Assembly: GCF_017654505.1 (NCBI RefSeq)
Contig: NC_054559.1
Span: 12,052,792 to 12,116,791 of the forward strand
Direction of reading: 5' to 3'
DNA from: Polyodon spathula
Taxonomy: Eukaryota; Chordata; Actinopteri; Acipenseriformes; Polyodontidae
Length of the DNA: 64,000 nucleotides
The position numbers and the translations under genes were made by a program. Of this stretch, positions 61,651 to 64,000 are shown one piece after another. The notes beneath the pieces are model-generated. The model saw only the letters and a list, made by a program, of their open reading frames with translations, searched no databases and was not told the origin of the DNA. The first letter of the stretch is position 1. Each line of letters begins with the position of its first letter.

Positions 61651-61667
61651 TCCCACTCTCAACACCA
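61651..61667 (-). promoter_or_regulatory. Primer-binding site (tRNA-Leu-like)
   Basis: The minus strand reads TGGTGTTGAGAGTGGGA, beginning two bases after the 5' LTR. It starts TGG, as required to pair with a CCA-ended tRNA, and matches about 13 of 17 positions of the complement I recall for the 3' end of vertebrate tRNA-Leu(CAA). The four mismatches are contiguous, consistent with age or a different tRNA. Confidence 0.6.
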
Positions 61668-61669
61668 CG

Positions 61670-62019
61670 TGTGATAGGGCTACCGGCAGGAAATAGACCA
61701 AGAGACAGAAAGCTGCAGTATTAAAGTGCTGTTGCTCACTTTATTAAATAAAATAACACACAAAACACAGGAACAAATAAACAGGGCACGAGGGCCAAAA
61801 CAAATGTTCAAACAAAACAAAACCATACAAGCTGGACATTCGCCTTCACTATAAAGTTTTCAAAACAATACAAAATTCACATGCGGCCACTTTACCTAAT
61901 TGAGGATTGGCCACACCTGTGATTGTTGGCAGGAATAAATTTAACCCTGTCCCTGCCAACCTTACATTCCCCACACACACACACACCATTTACAGCAGGG
62001 AGGCTTCTGCCATGCCACA
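61670..62019 (-). repeat. 5' LTR of the non-autonomous element
   Basis: On the minus strand it starts TGTGGCATGGCAGAAGCC and ends CGGTAGCCCTATCACA. It contains AATAAAGTGAGCAACAGCAC (R-region style polyadenylation signal, about 61720-61745), matching AATAAAGTGCGCAACAGCAC in the other LTR. A run of CA repeats occurs in the U3 part (61975-61986). Confidence 0.85.
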
Positions 62020-62024
62020 CCCCT

Positions 62025-64000
62025 CAATTGACTATTTCTTACATTTTGCTGCAGCATTTATGCTAGATTAAGTGCAACCACAACCACAGGTCATGTGGGT
62101 CTGCATTTCCTGCATACTGGACTCAGCAACTGGATTTGTCAGTCTCCCAGGGGGAGTTAAGGGGAGAGTGGAAGGGTACAGGTGATTAAACGTGCTTGCC
62201 TGTCTTTCTTTCTCTTACTCCCTGCTTGTCTTAATTAGGCTATAATTATAATATCAGGTCCCTCTGTCTAATTAAGGATGATTCTGTTTCAGCTGCCTTG
62301 GTCTTTGTCACTGCATTAAACCACAGATGCATCAGATTGTGTTATTTATAGTGCCGCTGCACTCAGGCATTTGGTTTTCAATAAAAGAAGTTCATATAGT
62401 AGCCTTTCCAAATGGGCAATGCCGCTTCAGTCCACAGCATCTGCCCTTTGTGCCAGTCGATTTGTGCTTTGTCGTATTTTTCTCTTTAGTATCCCTCATG
62501 GATTCCTTTCATTCATATGTGAGATAATAAAAAAAAAAGAATTATCAGATAAGAAAATGAAAACAAGTGAATAGTGAAAGTATTATTCAATGTCTAAGTA
62601 AATGTGATTAAAGAGGGAGAGTAAAAGAAGAGATGAATGTCTGGTCAGTAAAAACTAAATGTCGGGAGAGCTTGAGCTGGTTGAAGTGGATCAGAAGAGA
62701 AACAGACAACAGGACCAAGAGGTAACTTAGCACTGCCACTTAGAGTGCAAGGTGAGTCATGTAAACACATCGATTGCATTAGCAAACCCAAAGCAGTGGG
62801 TTCTTTCACAGCATAAGAAGTGGAAAATATGAAGGGAATCATCTTCTAATGACAGCAATTGATTTGTGAGATATTATCAGTCTGTGCAGATAATAAAACC
62901 AGCCTCCTTCTCATAGGAACCCTTGACAACGATATATGGTGCTTGATATAGGTTTGCAATTATACTCCTCATTATTGTGACATGAATATAGAACTAGGCT
63001 GACTGTCTCCAATGAATAGAGGTTATTTCATTGCTGTTGCACTCTTTAAAACTCCTGATTGTGTTCCCTGTGCGCTCTTGTCTCCTGGCAATATCTGAGA
63101 GAGATATGAAGGCAGTACTTTTATTTGCCTTTATTCACCCTTGAACTTAGTAGGAGTGCAGCCTTTTCAGAGAGTTCCAGTGAACTGCGAAAACCACAGC
63201 AAAAGAGGTCCACAGAGGAGCAGGTTCATGAGTCTTAGGAAGACATTATTGAAGATCTGTTAAAATAATGTAGAAGCCATTAAGAGTGGTGCTGATGTTC
63301 TTCATGATGTCTATCAGGGCAGTGACTGCTAATTCTACGCACTGCTAGGAAGGGTAAAGGTTTATCTGCATGTTAGGTCTGTGTCCCTCCTAATTACAGA
63401 AACATCACTGACAGAAAGGGTGACATCCTCTCAATACAGTGTGGGTCCCCAAGCCTCTGAGTTATAAAGACAACAAACGTCAAACCCTTCTTGTCATGAG
63501 AGATAGCTTACTGACATTTTCATGTAAATTTGACATTGAAAGAATGATTACCAAATCTCATGCTGGACACTAGAAAGCAAATCAAATATCTTTCTCATTT
63601 AAGACCCAGGTTCTTTTTTTCATCAGTATCTGCTTTTCCAAGGCTCTCAGAAATCCAATAGTGTGACCTTAGAGAAATGTTTGGTGACAGTATTGATTAC
63701 CCAGACTGTGTTCTGATCTGGCTCCTGTTTGAGCAGAGAGGGCAATCAGAAGAAAATAACAGAAGTAAATAACATTATTTCCCAGGGAGACCGTTGACAA
63801 ACCTGAGGTTTGGGATGTTGTTGTTGTTGTTGTTACAAAAATCTGTGACTCATTATTTGATGGGGTTGACAGGCTATCAGTCAATTCTTCTCGCAAGCAT
63901 TATTTTTGTTTAATTTGCCAAGCAATACAAGTACAAGATTGCTGTTCGAAACATAATGAACTTAATCAATACGCACTATTCAATCTTGTCTAGCCACTGA
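62025..64000 (-). other. Intron of shisa9, distal part
   Basis: Single-copy-looking DNA with a short GTT repeat (63817-63834). No exon recognised; the preceding shisa9 exon must lie beyond the window. Confidence 0.5.

Larger units (their letters stand above)
60382..62019 (-). mobile_element. Non-autonomous LTR retrotransposon (complete)
   Basis: A structurally complete LTR element in minus orientation. The 5' LTR is 61670-62019 (350 bp) and the 3' LTR is 60382-60547 (166 bp). The LTRs start TGTGGCA and end TATCACA or TGTCACA, an inverted TG...CA pair. Five-base target duplications CCCCT flank it at 60377-60381 and 62020-62024. A primer-binding-site-like sequence lies two bases inside the 5' LTR, and a short purine run AAGGGGGA precedes the 3' LTR. 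The internal region (1,122 bp) has no gag, protease, RT or integrase that I can recognise, only a Glu/Pro-rich repeat frame, so mobilisation would have needed enzymes in trans. It lies within the shisa9 intron, in the same orientation as the gene. Superfamily is uncertain; the tRNA-Leu-like primer site would suit a fish Gypsy element. Confidence 0.88.

Overview
The window is vertebrate nuclear DNA, most likely from a ray-finned fish. It is AT-rich, has almost no coding sequence, and is dense in CA/TA, GA, ATT and GGAA microsatellites. It carries fish-type Tc1 transposons, a Tx1/L1-like LINE, a jockey-type LINE family, tRNA-derived SINEs with the fish tail TAAAGGCCATCTGCTAAATA, MITEs and LTR elements. 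Several of these repeats resemble ones I associate with sturgeons and paddlefish. That narrower assignment is inference from recognition, not from a search.

Only one host-gene segment can be supported: the last coding exon of a shisa9 (CKAMP44, AMPA-receptor auxiliary subunit) orthologue on the minus strand at 56299-56672. It has a clear splice acceptor, a conserved C-terminus ending in the PDZ ligand EVTV, and a stop codon. DNA to its right (56673-64000) is intron of this gene. DNA to its left (1-56298) is 3' UTR and then intergenic. In human, SHISA9 is followed by a long gene-poor interval, and the absence of any other recognisable exon here fits that arrangement.

Layout: 1-12.4 kb is repeat-rich, with a LINE reverse-transcriptase remnant, two decayed Tc1 elements (4.6-6.0 kb and 8.8-10.0 kb), a SINE, a small MITE and many microsatellites. 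13.1-24.2 kb is mostly transposon-poor, interrupted by a solo LTR (17680-18252), and may hold conserved non-coding elements. 24.2-25.5 kb is a decayed Tx1/L1-like LINE. 25.5-48 kb is mainly unrecognised DNA with one SINE, one LINE 3' end, a 0.4-kb tandem duplication (38959-39769), a G-quadruplex motif and an 86-bp poly-G tract. 48.3-48.75 kb holds a MITE with a perfect 34-bp-arm hairpin at one end. 54283-55847 is a nearly complete Tc1 element with 213-bp inverted repeats, just downstream of the shisa9 stop. Inside the shisa9 intron are a MITE with intact ends (58081-59014) and a complete but non-autonomous LTR retrotransposon (60382-62019). The latter has TG...CA ends, a primer-binding site, a purine tract, a 5-bp target duplication, and an unusual Glu/Pro-rich repeat reading frame in place of gag-pol.

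I found no prokaryotic-type system, CRISPR, RNA gene or novel enzyme. The most interesting items are the non-autonomous LTR element with its repeat-coding interior, the possibility that the Tc1 element supplies the shisa9 polyadenylation signal, the hairpin-ended MITE, the SINE tail exchange, and the abutment of all three Tc1 elements on TA microsatellites.
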